Shown here: in pieces, positions 21,242 through 29,431 of the stretch
How positions within the stretch are numbered: position 1 is the first letter of the stretch
Layout of the letters: each line of letters begins with the position of its first letter
Assembly: GCA_963757185.1 (NCBI GenBank)
Contig: CAVWQI010000005.1
Span: 1 to 64,000 of the forward strand
DNA from: JAQBQB01 sp963757185
GTDB taxonomy: Bacteria; Gemmatimonadota; Gemmatimonadetes; Gemmatimonadales; Gemmatimonadaceae
Direction: 5' to 3'
DNA length: 64,000 nt
Program-made: the position numbers and the translations under genes
Notes under the pieces: model-generated
The model's database searches: none
Told to the model about the DNA's origin: nothing
What the model saw: only the letters and a program-made list of their open reading frames with translations

Positions 21242-23711
21242 TGAGCTCGGCCAGTGCGCGGAGAATATCGGAGCGTCGTGCGTCCAACTCGCGATCACGT
21301 AGAGTGCGCTCCGAATGCCGGAACGTCAACCTCCACGCGAGGCTTCGATACCCAGGTTCAACTCCAGCGCCAACATAGCGGTCGAACAATTCCACGCTTT
21401 CGAGGAGCTTTCCGGACACGCGCCGCATGACCGCTTCGACGTCGGCCGCGCGGACGCCGTCGGGGACCGAAAGGGCGAGATCAAACTCGGACGCCGGCGT
21501 CGACGGTAGCGGAATGAAGCGCTGACCAACCTCGCTCCGCCGTTCGGCGACACGATACGCGGACTTCCCCGCCGGCGCGATGTCGTCCGACGCCATGACG
21601 CCCAGCGAGATCTCGACGCCGAACGCGGGCGACGCCCACACCGGGGCGTCGAGCGTGAGGCGCCGAGCCTGTCCCACAGCAACACCGTTGACGGTGACGA
21701 CCCAAAGCGCGTCGTCGTGCACCCCGCGCGCCGCGGTGAGACTCTCCCACAGATCCTTCTCGTCCTTCGCGACGACCTCGACTTCGGCACCGGGATACGC
21801 CGCGTGCGCGATCGTGACCGACAGGGCTTTGACGTCCCACGCATCGTACACCGCCCACGCCGCGAACTCTGGAGATTTAGGGTCCGTGAAGTGCGGCGGC
21901 TGGCGTCGCCCCATCACGAGGGCGCCGATGCGGAGCTCCTCGACCGGCAGCCGTCCTCCCCGCGGCTCGAAAGCCGAGCCGATCTCGAACAGCCGCAGGT
22001 TTCCCTGCATGCGCGCGAGGTTGTACTCGGCCCGCCGAGCGAGCGTGTCGAGCACGTCGCGACGGAGGTACGCCTCGTTTTCGGCGAGAGGGTTCATGAC
22101 GCGCGCGAATCCGGAGCCGCCGGCGACGAACGGCATCGGCCGCAGCTCGAGCATTCCCGCGCCGACCAGCGTCTCGCGTACGCGCTTCGCGGTCAGCCAT
22201 GCCGGATCGTCGGGGACGGCGCCCGGACGGAACGGGCGCATCTCCAACGGGAAGCTGTCGTATCCGCGCAGGCGGGCGACCTCCTCGATTAGATCGACCT
22301 CGAGCGACACGTCCCGCCGCCAGGACGGCGGCGTTACGCGCAGATGATCGTCGGCGAGTTGAACGTCGAATCCGATGCTTCGGAGAAGTACCTCGACTTC
22401 TCCTCCACTGATCTCAGTCCCCAAAAGAGCGGAGACTCGCAGCGGACGGACCGCGATGCTCTCGATTCGCGCCGGCTTCGGCGAAGGTCCGGAAAGATCC
22501 ACTGGCGCGCCGGCGACGCTTCCTCCGGCGAGCAGCATGATGATCCGCGCCACGCGTTCGAGTGCCTTCGGCGCGACCTCGACGTCCACGCCTCGCTCGA
22601 AGCGGTAGCTCGCGTCGGTCGAGAGGCCGAGCGCACGGCGGGCCGTGCGAATGCGTCCCGGGTCGAAGTTCGCGACCTCGAGGAAAATGTCCGTCGTCGC
22701 GTCGGTCACCTCGCTGTCGCGCCCGCCCATGACGCCGGCGATCGCCTGGGGACGCTCGCCGTCGGCGATGACGATCATCTCGTCGCGCAGCGCGCGCTCG
22801 ACGCCATCGAGCGTCGTGATGCGCTCGCCCGGCCTTGCCCGCCGCACGATCAGCGAGGATCCACCGAGCTTGGAGAGATCGAAAGCGTGCGTCGGCTGGC
22901 CGAGCTCGTGGAGGACATAGTTGCTCGCGTCGACGACGTTGTTGATCGAGCGAGCCCCGACCGATTCGAGCCGCTTGACCAACCAGGCCGGGCTCGGACC
23001 GATCTTCACACCGCGGATCACAACGCCCATGAACCGCCGCACGAGCCCTGGCTCAGCGACGCGCACGGCCAAGTCGTCGGCGCTCGCCGAGTCCTGTCCC
23101 GTCGACGGTCCCGGAATCGAGCCGCCGGCGTGCGGGATGACCGGCAGCGCGAGCGGTTGGCGCGTCAACGCGGCGATCTCGCGAGCGATCCCCAGATGCG
23201 ACAGGAGATCCGGCCGGTTCGCCCCGACGTCGATCACGAGCTGGGTGTCGCCCAGCGGGAGCGCGCTGAGGAGCGGTGTTCCCGGTGGAACGTCGATTTC
23301 CAACTCGAGAATCCCGTCCTGCTCCTCACCCAACCCCAGCTCGCGCGCCGAGCAGAGCATGCCGTCGGAGATCGCGCCGCGAATCTTGCGCTTTTGAATC
23401 ACGAGCCCGCCCGGCATCACCGTGCCAGTGGGGGCGAACGGATAGAGTTTGCCCGCGCGCACGTTCGGCGCCCCGCACACGACGTCGAGCAGCGTGCCCG
23501 TGCCCATGTCGACGCGGGTCATGTGCAGGTGATCAGAGTCGGGGTGCGGCGCTTCTTCGACGACGCGCGCGACGACGAACGCCGCGAGCTCCTGTCGCAA
23601 CGCGACCAGCTCGTCGACCGTCGCGACGTGGGCCGTGATCAGCTCGCGCAGTTCCAGCGGCGACTGCTCGAACGGGACGAACGCCTTGAGCCACTCGTAC
23701 GAGACGTTCAT
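21219..23711 (-). CDS. pheT: Phenylalanine-tRNA ligase beta subunit
   Basis: An 830-residue subunit of the alpha2-beta2 enzyme. Order visible: N-terminal MNVSYEWLKAFV, tRNA-binding EMAP-like domain (about 40-150, DVVCGAPNVRAGK), B3/B4 editing domain (NRPDLLSHLGIARE; NNVVDASNYVLHELGQP), B5 domain (RVSALLGTEISGGEV), catalytic-like core, and the C-terminal ferredoxin anticodon-binding domain (FDLALSVPDGVRAADVEAVMR). ATG 23711 overlaps the pheS stop by four bases. Confidence 0.96.
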   Translation of the reverse strand: MNVSYEWLKAFVPFEQSPLELRELITAHVATVDELVALRQELAAFVVARVVEEAPHPDSDHLHMTRVDMGTGTLLDVVCGAPNVRAGKLYPFAPTGTVMPGGLVIQKRKIRGAISDGMLCSARELGLGEEQDGILELEIDVPPGTPLLSALPLGDTQLVIDVGANRPDLLSHLGIAREIAALTRQPLALPVIPHAGGSIPGPSTGQDSASADDLAVRVAEPGLVRRFMGVVIRGVKIGPSPAWLVKRLESVGARSINNVVDASNYVLHELGQPTHAFDLSKLGGSSLIVRRARPGERITTLDGVERALRDEMIVIADGERPQAIAGVMGGRDSEVTDATTDIFLEVANFDPGRIRTARRALGLSTDASYRFERGVDVEVAPKALERVARIIMLLAGGSVAGAPVDLSGPSPKPARIESIAVRPLRVSALLGTEISGGEVEVLLRSIGFDVQLADDHLRVTPPSWRRDVSLEVDLIEEVARLRGYDSFPLEMRPFRPGAVPDDPAWLTAKRVRETLVGAGMLELRPMPFVAGGSGFARVMNPLAENEAYLRRDVLDTLARRAEYNLARMQGNLRLFEIGSAFEPRGGRLPVEELRIGALVMGRRQPPHFTDPKSPEFAAWAVYDAWDVKALSVTIAHAAYPGAEVEVVAKDEKDLWESLTAARGVHDDALWVVTVNGVAVGQARRLTLDAPVWASPAFGVEISLGVMASDDIAPAGKSAYRVAERRSEVGQRFIPLPSTPASEFDLALSVPDGVRAADVEAVMRRVSGKLLESVELFDRYVGAGVEPGYRSLAWRLTFRHSERTLRDRELDARRSDILRALAELNVRQRAT

Positions 23712-24754
23712 TCGGCGATCCGCTCCAGAAAGCGCACGTCGGAATCGTAGAGCAGACGGATATCGGGAATGGCGTAACGACTGATCGCGATACGAGCCGG
23801 CCCCATGCCGAACGCCCATCCCGTGTACCGCTCGCTGTCGACGCCGGAGGCCTCGAGCACCGCCGGATGCACCATTCCCGAACCGAGGATCTCGATCCAG
23901 CCGGTGCCCTTGCACACCGGGCAGCCGACGCCGCCGCAGACGCCGCATTGCACGTCCATTTCGGCGGAGGGCTCGGTGAACGGGAAGTACGACGGACGGA
24001 ACCGCGTACGCGACGCGCCGAAGAATCGCTCGGCGAACCGATTCAGCGTCGACTTCAGGTCGACGAAGCTGATCCCCTCGTCCACGCACAGGCCCTCCAT
24101 CTGCGGGAAGGCGGGCGCGTGCGACGCGTCGAAGAAGTCGCGTCGATACACCGTGCCGGGGATCAACACGCGGATCGGCGGCGGATACGATTGCAGTGTG
24201 CGGATCTGCACCGGCGATGTGTGCGTGCGCAGAAGCCCCTGCCCTTCGAGATAGAGCGTGTCGTGAGCGTCGAGCGCGGGATGATTCGCCGGGAAATTCA
24301 GCGCGCCGAAGTTGTACCACTCCGTCTCGGCCTCGGGACCCACGGCGACGGTGAATCCGAGCTCGCGGAAGATCGCTTCGATCTCCTCGTTGACGAGGGT
24401 GACCGGATGCTTGGCGCCGCGCCATTGGCGGCGAGCCGGCAGCGTGAGATCATCCGGACGCGCGCCGTCGAGCGCTCGGTCGAGCGACGTCTTGCGCTCG
24501 GCGTGCAACGACTCGAGGCGTGTGCGAACCTCGTTGAAACGCTTGCCGGCGGTCGGCTTGCCGGCCTTGTCGATCGCCTTGAGAGCCTCCTGCAGCGCCT
24601 TGACTTGACCGTGGCGGTCGCCGAGCACGGCGATGCGCGCCGTCTCGAGGCCATCGGCGTCGGTGGCCTCGGATAGTACGGCGACTCCTTCGCGCTCGAC
24701 GCGCTCTGCCTCGGCCAGATACTCGTGGAGATCCATTCGGTGAGGGGTACTCAC
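23708..24754 (-). CDS. pheS: Phenylalanine-tRNA ligase alpha subunit
   Basis: A 348-residue catalytic subunit. The N-terminal coiled coil (to about 95) binds tRNA. Class II motif 2 is TVYRRDFFDASHAPAFPQMEG and motif 3 is GWAFGMGPARIAISRYAIPDIR. A cysteine cluster, CGVCGGVGCPVCKGTGW, lies between them and may bind zinc. The start is GTG 24754 or ATG 24736, neither with a strong ribosome site. Two hairpins precede it. Confidence 0.96.
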   Translation of the reverse strand: MSTPHRMDLHEYLAEAERVEREGVAVLSEATDADGLETARIAVLGDRHGQVKALQEALKAIDKAGKPTAGKRFNEVRTRLESLHAERKTSLDRALDGARPDDLTLPARRQWRGAKHPVTLVNEEIEAIFRELGFTVAVGPEAETEWYNFGALNFPANHPALDAHDTLYLEGQGLLRTHTSPVQIRTLQSYPPPIRVLIPGTVYRRDFFDASHAPAFPQMEGLCVDEGISFVDLKSTLNRFAERFFGASRTRFRPSYFPFTEPSAEMDVQCGVCGGVGCPVCKGTGWIEILGSGMVHPAVLEASGVDSERYTGWAFGMGPARIAISRYAIPDIRLLYDSDVRFLERIAE

Positions 24755-24761
24755 TGCTTGT

Positions 24762-24793
24762 GGTGGACCGGTCGACCGGTCCGCCGGTCCACC
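24762..24793 (-). promoter_or_regulatory. Hairpin in the pheS leader
   Basis: GGTGGACCGG and CCGGTCCACC pair in a 10-bp stem with a 12-base loop. An internal ACCGGTCGACCGGT palindrome is a competing fold. It lies 8 bases from the GTG start of pheS, so it could affect translation. No U-tract follows. Confidence 0.55.
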
Positions 24794-24804
24794 GGTAAAT
24801 GCAA

Positions 24805-24844
24805 CGACGGCGGCAGGACGACCGAGGTCGCGCTGCCGCCGTCG
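24805..24844 (-). terminator. Strong hairpin after rplT, terminator or attenuator
   Basis: CGACGGCGGCAG pairs perfectly with CTGCCGCCGTCG (12 bp), and an inner CGACC/GGTCG stem extends it. On the transcript it is followed by GTTGCATTT, a weak U-rich stretch. It sits between rplT and pheS and could separate or attenuate expression of pheST from the ribosomal genes. Confidence 0.55.
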
Positions 24845-24863
24845 ATTGAAGAGCGAAGAAAAC

Positions 24864-25226
24864 TTACGCTGCGTTCAACGCGGAGCGCGCCTTGTCGGCG
24901 AGCGCGGTAAACGCCGCGGGATCGTGCACGGCGAGGTCGGCGAGAATCTTTCGGTTCACTTCGATGCCGGCCTGCTTCAGCCCGTTCATGAGCGTGTTGT
25001 AGTTCATGTCGTTCTGGTGCGCCGCGGCGTTGATGCGGATGATCCACAGCTTGCGGAAGTCGCGTTTCTTGTTCTTGCGGTCACGGTACGCGTACTTCCA
25101 ACCGCGTTCGACGTTGTCCTTCGCCGGACGCCAGAGTTTGCTGCGCGCGCCGAAAGCGCCGCGCGCGGCCTTCATGATTTGTTTCTTCCGCTTCAGGCGC
25201 GGAACGTTCGATACGGCACGAGGCAT
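24864..25226 (-). CDS. rplT: 50S ribosomal protein L20
   Basis: A 120-residue L20 with the conserved basic start MPRAVSNVPRLKRKKQIMKAARGAFGARSKLWRPAK and WIIRINAAAHQNDMNYNTLM. L20 is needed for early assembly of the large subunit. In other bacteria it represses infC-rpmI-rplT by binding the leader RNA. It lies in that order here. Confidence 0.97.
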   Translation of the reverse strand: MPRAVSNVPRLKRKKQIMKAARGAFGARSKLWRPAKDNVERGWKYAYRDRKNKKRDFRKLWIIRINAAAHQNDMNYNTLMNGLKQAGIEVNRKILADLAVHDPAAFTALADKARSALNAA

Positions 25227-25242
25227 TGCTGTTCTCCTGTCC

Positions 25243-25440
25243 TTATGCCTGCAGCAGGCGCTTCAGTCGCTTCTCTTCACCGTGCGTGGACACCAGACCG
25301 GCCTGTCGCAGGCGGCGCTTTCGCTTAGCGGTCTTCTTGGTGAGGATGTGGCTCTTGAACGCCTTGTAGCGGCGGACCTTGCCGGTACCGGTCACCTTGA
25401 AGCGCTTCTTCGCGCCCTTGTGGGTTTTCATTTTGGGCAT
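25243..25440 (-). CDS. rpmI: 50S ribosomal protein L35
   Basis: A 65-residue basic protein, MPKMKTHKGAKKRFKVTGTGKV..., with the family pattern KTAKRKRRLR. It lies 16 bases upstream of rplT and 19 bases downstream of infC. Confidence 0.97.
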   Translation of the reverse strand: MPKMKTHKGAKKRFKVTGTGKVRRYKAFKSHILTKKTAKRKRRLRQAGLVSTHGEEKRLKRLLQA

Positions 25441-25459
25441 CGTCAGTCCCTCTGAATTT

Positions 25460-25981
25460 TCATTTTGGCGCGAGAATCATCGTCATCGACTTCCCTTCCA
25501 GACGTCCCGCGCTCTCGATCTTGCCGATGTCGTTGAGCGCCGTCGCCACCCGCTCGAGCACGGCCTGGCCGAGCTCGGGATGGGCGACCTGCCGCCCGCG
25601 GAACATCATCGTCACCTTCACCTTGTTCTTCTCTTCGAGGAACCGGCGCGCGTGCCGCGTCTTGGTGTCGAAGTCGTGATCGTCGATGCCCGGTCGGTAT
25701 TTCACTTCCTTGAGCTCGATCACGTGCTGCTTCTTCTTCGCCATCCGCGCCTGCTTGGCCATTTCGAACTTGTACTTCCCGTAGTCCATGATGCGAACGA
25801 CGGGCGGCCGGGCGGTCGCGGCGACTTCCACCAGATCCAGACCCAAATCCTCGGCCATGCGGAGTGCGGCGTCGACTTCGAGAATCCCTAACTGCGACCC
25901 GTCTGCTCCAATGACGCGAACCGGACTGATACGAATCTGCCGATTGACTCGTACGCGCTTTGTGGTGTCCTGAATAAGCAT
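25460..25981 (-). CDS. infC: Translation initiation factor IF-3
   Basis: A 173-residue IF-3 that binds 30S subunits and checks start codons. The N-domain has VRVNRQIRISPVRVIGADG and IMDYGKYKFEMAKQ. The C-domain has KVKVTMMFRGRQVAHPELG. Start is ATG 25981 with GAGG just upstream. An ATT two codons later could also serve, as AUU does in other bacteria, but ATG is sufficient. A terminator hairpin ends only 18 bases before the start. Confidence 0.96.
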   Translation of the reverse strand: MLIQDTTKRVRVNRQIRISPVRVIGADGSQLGILEVDAALRMAEDLGLDLVEVAATARPPVVRIMDYGKYKFEMAKQARMAKKKQHVIELKEVKYRPGIDDHDFDTKTRHARRFLEEKNKVKVTMMFRGRQVAHPELGQAVLERVATALNDIGKIESAGRLEGKSMTMILAPK

Positions 25982-25998
25982 TACCTCGTTGAGAGAAA

Positions 25999-26026
25999 CA
26001 AAAAACGCGGACCCAAAAGAGTCCGC
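25999..26026 (-). terminator. Intrinsic terminator in the infC leader (attenuator)
   Basis: On the minus strand GCGGACTC-TTTT-GGGTCCGC forms an 8-bp stem with a 4-base loop, followed by GTTTTTTG. It ends about 18 bases before the infC ATG. A terminator there must be conditional for infC to be made. Two more stems lie in the 5' leader: CCTCGCC/GGCGAGG and GGCCGGC/GCCGGCC. Confidence 0.8.
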
Positions 26027-26148
26027 GCGACGGCCGGCATCCCCGCTGGGCCGCCGGCCGATCTCTTGGACTCCTGCAGCACGCCTCGCCGACGGCGAGG
26101 GCCAGAGGGTGGGACCGAATAAACGGTCCGCTTTCTGATTGTGCGCTA

Positions 26149-26177
26149 AAGTTAGGCCGGAAGGCCGTTTACGTCAA
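26149..26177 (-). promoter_or_regulatory. Probable sigma-70-type promoter for infC-rpmI-rplT
   Basis: TTGACG (26172-26177) and TAACTT (26149-26154) are separated by 17 bases on the minus strand. The -35 overlaps the stop codon of the upstream hydrolase gene. Transcription would start near 26142 and give a leader of about 160 nt containing the attenuator. Confidence 0.5.
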
Positions 26178-27106
26178 GCAGAGGCAAGCCCGTACGTCTT
26201 GCCGTCGTGAGCCAGCCGGCTCCAGGCCGTCTGTGGATCGTGCTCGAAGACGACCAACCACTTCTCGTCGACCGCCCGCTTCAAAATCCGTCGCTTGGTC
26301 TCGAGGGTTACGAGGGGCTCGACGTCGTATCCCATGATCCACGCCAACGGCAGGTGCGCGGTGGTCGGCGCCAGGTCGGCGATATAAAACGCAAGCTCGC
26401 CGTTCGATTCGATCAGCAGACCCTGGTGGTACGGCGTGTGGCCGGGAGTCAATACGGCGTGAATTCCCGATACTATCTCGCGGTCGCCATCGATGAGCTC
26501 GAGCTGCCCGCTTGCCGCCACCGGTTCGAAGTTGTGGGGGAAATAGCTCGCCGCGGTACGCTCGTTGGTGTGCCTCGCGTACTCTAGCTCCCCACGCTGC
26601 ATCACGTACCGCGCGTTCGGAAAAGTCGGACGAATCACGCCGTCCGCGCCACGGGTGGTGTTGCCGCCGGCGTGGTCGAAGTGCAGATGGCTGCTGATCA
26701 CCATCGCGACGTCCTCCGGGCGCACCTCGAGCGAGGCCAACCCGTCCTCGAGCCACGTCGGGCCAACCCGCCCCGTGTTCTCGATGCCGTAGATGTCGCA
26801 GAACTTCTCGTTCTCCTTGTTCCCGACGCCCGTGTCGATCAGCACCAGTCCGATGGGATGTTCGATCAGCAGGCAGCGCATGCCGAGCTGAATTCGATTC
26901 CGCTCGTCGGCGGGCACCCTCCGCTCCCAGAGCGGCTTGGGGACGACGCCGAACATCGCGCCGCCGTCGAGCTTCTGGCCGCCGGCCTGAATCGCGTGAA
27001 CGCGCAGGCCTCCCAGTTGCCGCGTCTGAACGGAGCCCACCAAATGATCCAGCGCGGGGGCGGACCCCTGCCGGCGAACGAAGACCGGATTCGCTTCGGT
27101 ACTCAT
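26174..27106 (-). CDS. Metallo-beta-lactamase-fold hydrolase
   Basis: A 310-residue MBL-fold enzyme. The metal ligands are visible in SSHLHFDHAGGN (HxHxDH), LTPGHTPYHQG and VFEHDPQTAW, so a dinuclear zinc site is likely. It resembles quorum-quenching lactonase and N-acyl-homoserine-lactonase-like hydrolases, but the family is broad and the substrate cannot be named. ATG 27106 (MSTEANPVFVRRQG) was chosen; the frame upstream is Arg-rich noise. It overlaps the exonuclease gene by four bases. Confidence 0.85.
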   Translation of the reverse strand: MSTEANPVFVRRQGSAPALDHLVGSVQTRQLGGLRVHAIQAGGQKLDGGAMFGVVPKPLWERRVPADERNRIQLGMRCLLIEHPIGLVLIDTGVGNKENEKFCDIYGIENTGRVGPTWLEDGLASLEVRPEDVAMVISSHLHFDHAGGNTTRGADGVIRPTFPNARYVMQRGELEYARHTNERTAASYFPHNFEPVAASGQLELIDGDREIVSGIHAVLTPGHTPYHQGLLIESNGELAFYIADLAPTTAHLPLAWIMGYDVEPLVTLETKRRILKRAVDEKWLVVFEHDPQTAWSRLAHDGKTYGLASA

Positions 27107-28020
27107 GCTGTCGTGTCTTTCGAAACAGGGTGAGGCATGGCCGAGGGCCGGCGACGTCGCCGATTCGACGGAGTGCGCGCCAGGCGATCCAGCTCGTCGA
27201 GCGTACCGATCCCGCGATCGCGCGCGGCGTCGAGCATTCGCGTGAACGCCCGCGCCGTCGCGAGCGCGTCGCCGCCAGCCCGATGCCGCGCATGATTCAC
27301 GATCCCATAGTGGTGCGCGATCGCGTCGAGGTTGCGGCGCTGCAACTGCGGCACCAGCCGCCTCGCGAGGCGCACCGTGCACAAACGTCGGCCGATCAGC
27401 GGACGTCCAGTCGCGCGCTCCACCTCCGCCGACAAGAAGCGCCAATCGAAGTTCGCGTTGTGCGCGACGAACACGTGCCCCTCCAGCGCTCCGAGAAGCT
27501 GGTCGCAGACTTCAGCGAACTTCGGCGCGTGGCGCACCATTTCCGCGGTGATGTTCGTGAGCGCCATGACCATCGGCGGGATCGGCCGCTCCGGATTCAC
27601 CAGCGTCTCGAAGACGGGTTTCACGACGCCGTGCTGCACGTGGACGGCCGCGATCTCGGTGACGCGGTCGCCGTGATACGCGCGCGAGCCCGTCGCCTCG
27701 ACGTCCACCACGATGAACGATGCGTCGTCGAGCTCCGACCCGCGTGCCGTCACGCGCGCGCCGCGGCGCTTCGCGGGCGACGGCCACGTCGCGGCGTCCA
27801 CCGGTGCCTCGCGCAGCGTCCACCGTCCGTCCGGCGTTCGCCGAAATCGTTGGTGGCCGGCGAAGAGCGCCGCCGCCATGTGCTCCGCGATCATCGGCGG
27901 TGCGCCGGGGAGCTGGCACACGTGCGAGATGAGCGTCTGCGAGTCCGCCGGCCCTGCGGCCAGGTAACTCGCCGCGCGCTCGGTGAGCACGGTGTCCGCG
28001 GTGCCGAGGGTGGGGCTCAT
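27103..28020 (-). CDS. DnaQ-like 3'-5' exonuclease
   Basis: A 305-residue protein. The N-terminal 90 residues form a winged-helix-like region. The exonuclease domain (about 95-260) has the DEDDh residues: VVDVEATG, HNANFDWRFL and HRAGGDALATARA. This is the DNA polymerase III epsilon/RNase T superfamily. Whether it proofreads, repairs DNA or trims RNA is not evident, since no polymerase gene is near. The C-terminus is Arg-rich. Confidence 0.85.
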   Translation of the reverse strand: MSPTLGTADTVLTERAASYLAAGPADSQTLISHVCQLPGAPPMIAEHMAAALFAGHQRFRRTPDGRWTLREAPVDAATWPSPAKRRGARVTARGSELDDASFIVVDVEATGSRAYHGDRVTEIAAVHVQHGVVKPVFETLVNPERPIPPMVMALTNITAEMVRHAPKFAEVCDQLLGALEGHVFVAHNANFDWRFLSAEVERATGRPLIGRRLCTVRLARRLVPQLQRRNLDAIAHHYGIVNHARHRAGGDALATARAFTRMLDAARDRGIGTLDELDRLARTPSNRRRRRPSAMPHPVSKDTTA

Positions 28021-28021
28021 T

Positions 28022-28059
28022 GACGGCTCGACAGCTCGACAGCTCGACGGCTCGACAGC
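28022..28059. repeat. Tandem 8-bp repeat in a 5' leader
   Basis: About 4.6 copies of GACRGCTC (GACGGCTC GACAGCTC GACAGCTC GACGGCTC GACAGC) lie immediately upstream of the exonuclease start, in the 88-bp gap after arginine deiminase. Such repeats are prone to slippage and could alter leader length. Confidence 0.75.
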
Positions 28060-28108
28060 CGGCAGTTGCCGTCCAGCCGTCCGGCGGTCGAGCCGACAAG
28101 CGCCGTTC

Positions 28109-29347
28109 TCAAGTCCATGGATCGTCGCGCAACACGGGACACGTCATGCAGCGCGGTCCGCCGCCGCCCCGCACAAGCTCGTTCCCTTCGAACGTGATCA
28201 CCGCGCGCTCGCCCTCGGCGATCTGTTCATCGCCGGAGAGAAAGGACGTCGCGGGGATCAGCCGAAATCCCATGCGGTGCAGCTCGTGAAGCGTCGCCTC
28301 GTTGCGCTGGTATGACAGAATGACTCCCGGGCGCATCGCGATGAAGTTACATCCGGACGCCCACTGCTCGCGCTCCTGAACCGTGCGTCGGTCGCCCCCG
28401 CAGAAGACCGGCTCGAGCGGCATCCCGCAGTCGGACAGCGCGGCAAAGATGTTCGGCTGCTCGTGGATCGTCTTCTCCCCTTTTCGCCAGTGCAGCACGG
28501 GGAGCCGCTCGGGGCCGACGAAATGCGGCGGGAACACCGCGCACAGCTCTCGATCGACCTGCGTGAAGATCATGTCGAGGTGGATCGCTGTGTGTTCCTT
28601 CGGCATGACGACGACTATGACGTCGCGCACCTCGGTCTCGTCGAACAGCGTGGACGCGAGCTGGTCGATCGCCGCCGGGCTCGATCGTTCGCTGAATCCG
28701 ATGACGACCAGGTCGCGGCGAAGGGGGTGGATGTCGCCGCCCTCGATCGTGTAGTTCACCCGCCGCTCCGCGGCGCCGTCGTACAGAATGCCGGCGTTGC
28801 GCAGCTCGGGGTGGTGCATGAAGAGCGCCTTCATGATGATGGCTTCGGTCCAGCGGATCGCGTACCGCATCGATCCGATCAGGACGTGGTCACCGACGAC
28901 GACACAGCTGTCGCGCGTGAAGAAGAGGTTGGGGAGCGGCGGGAGCACGTGTCCCGGCTCGTTGAGCGCTCGGGCGATGGGGCCAGGCGGCTCGTCGCGC
29001 CCCTCGATGAGCATTTGCACCAGAGCGACCGCGTCCAGCTCGCCGATGTCGCGGGCGAGCGGCTCGGACGGGACGATGTCCATCGTCTCGCGAATGAGCA
29101 GCTCGCGCGACTGTGGAGTGGCGAGGGTTTCGGCGAGGAGCGAGCGCACCTCGTATACCTTGGCGAACCGCTCGACGACCGTGATGAAGCGCCGGTGTTC
29201 GCGCTGGGCGGCCTCGGCCTCGATGATGTCGTCGTAGAGATAATCGGCCCGATTGCTTGGAGTTACGGCGAGCAGTTCGGGTCCGGGCGAATGGACGAGA
29301 ACCGCGCGCAGTTGTCCGATTTCCGACGACACGTGGACGGGCGGCAT
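28109..29347 (-). CDS. arcA: Arginine deiminase
   Basis: A 412-residue enzyme that converts arginine to citrulline and ammonia. Guanidino-group-modifying motifs are visible: LPPLPNLFFTRD, TIEGGDIHPL, HLDMIFTQVDRE and the catalytic cysteine loop GGGGPRCMTCP at the C-terminus. No carbamate kinase or ornithine carbamoyltransferase lies beside it, so the rest of the pathway is elsewhere or absent. A Rex operator lies 51 bases upstream, suggesting redox control. Confidence 0.93.
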   Translation of the reverse strand: MPPVHVSSEIGQLRAVLVHSPGPELLAVTPSNRADYLYDDIIEAEAAQREHRRFITVVERFAKVYEVRSLLAETLATPQSRELLIRETMDIVPSEPLARDIGELDAVALVQMLIEGRDEPPGPIARALNEPGHVLPPLPNLFFTRDSCVVVGDHVLIGSMRYAIRWTEAIIMKALFMHHPELRNAGILYDGAAERRVNYTIEGGDIHPLRRDLVVIGFSERSSPAAIDQLASTLFDETEVRDVIVVVMPKEHTAIHLDMIFTQVDRELCAVFPPHFVGPERLPVLHWRKGEKTIHEQPNIFAALSDCGMPLEPVFCGGDRRTVQEREQWASGCNFIAMRPGVILSYQRNEATLHELHRMGFRLIPATSFLSGDEQIAEGERAVITFEGNELVRGGGGPRCMTCPVLRDDPWT

Positions 29348-29397
29348 GGGACCAAACCTAGCCGCGCCGCTGGTGTGGTCCTACGCCTTCATTTAAC

Positions 29398-29415
29398 TTG
29401 TGAATGAATTCACAA
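29398..29415. promoter_or_regulatory. Rex operator
   Basis: TTGTGAATGAATTCACAA is an 18-bp near-perfect palindrome. It matches the Rex consensus TTGTGA-N6-TCACAA exactly. It lies in the 84-bp divergent space between arcA (start 29347) and rex (start 29432), so one operator can serve both genes. Confidence 0.92.
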
Positions 29416-29431
29416 GCAGCGCCAAGGTTCC

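Noticed and set aside
21219..24425. A 1068-codon frame containing pheT
   Set aside because: The first 238 codons are an out-of-frame reading of pheS. pheT begins at 23711.
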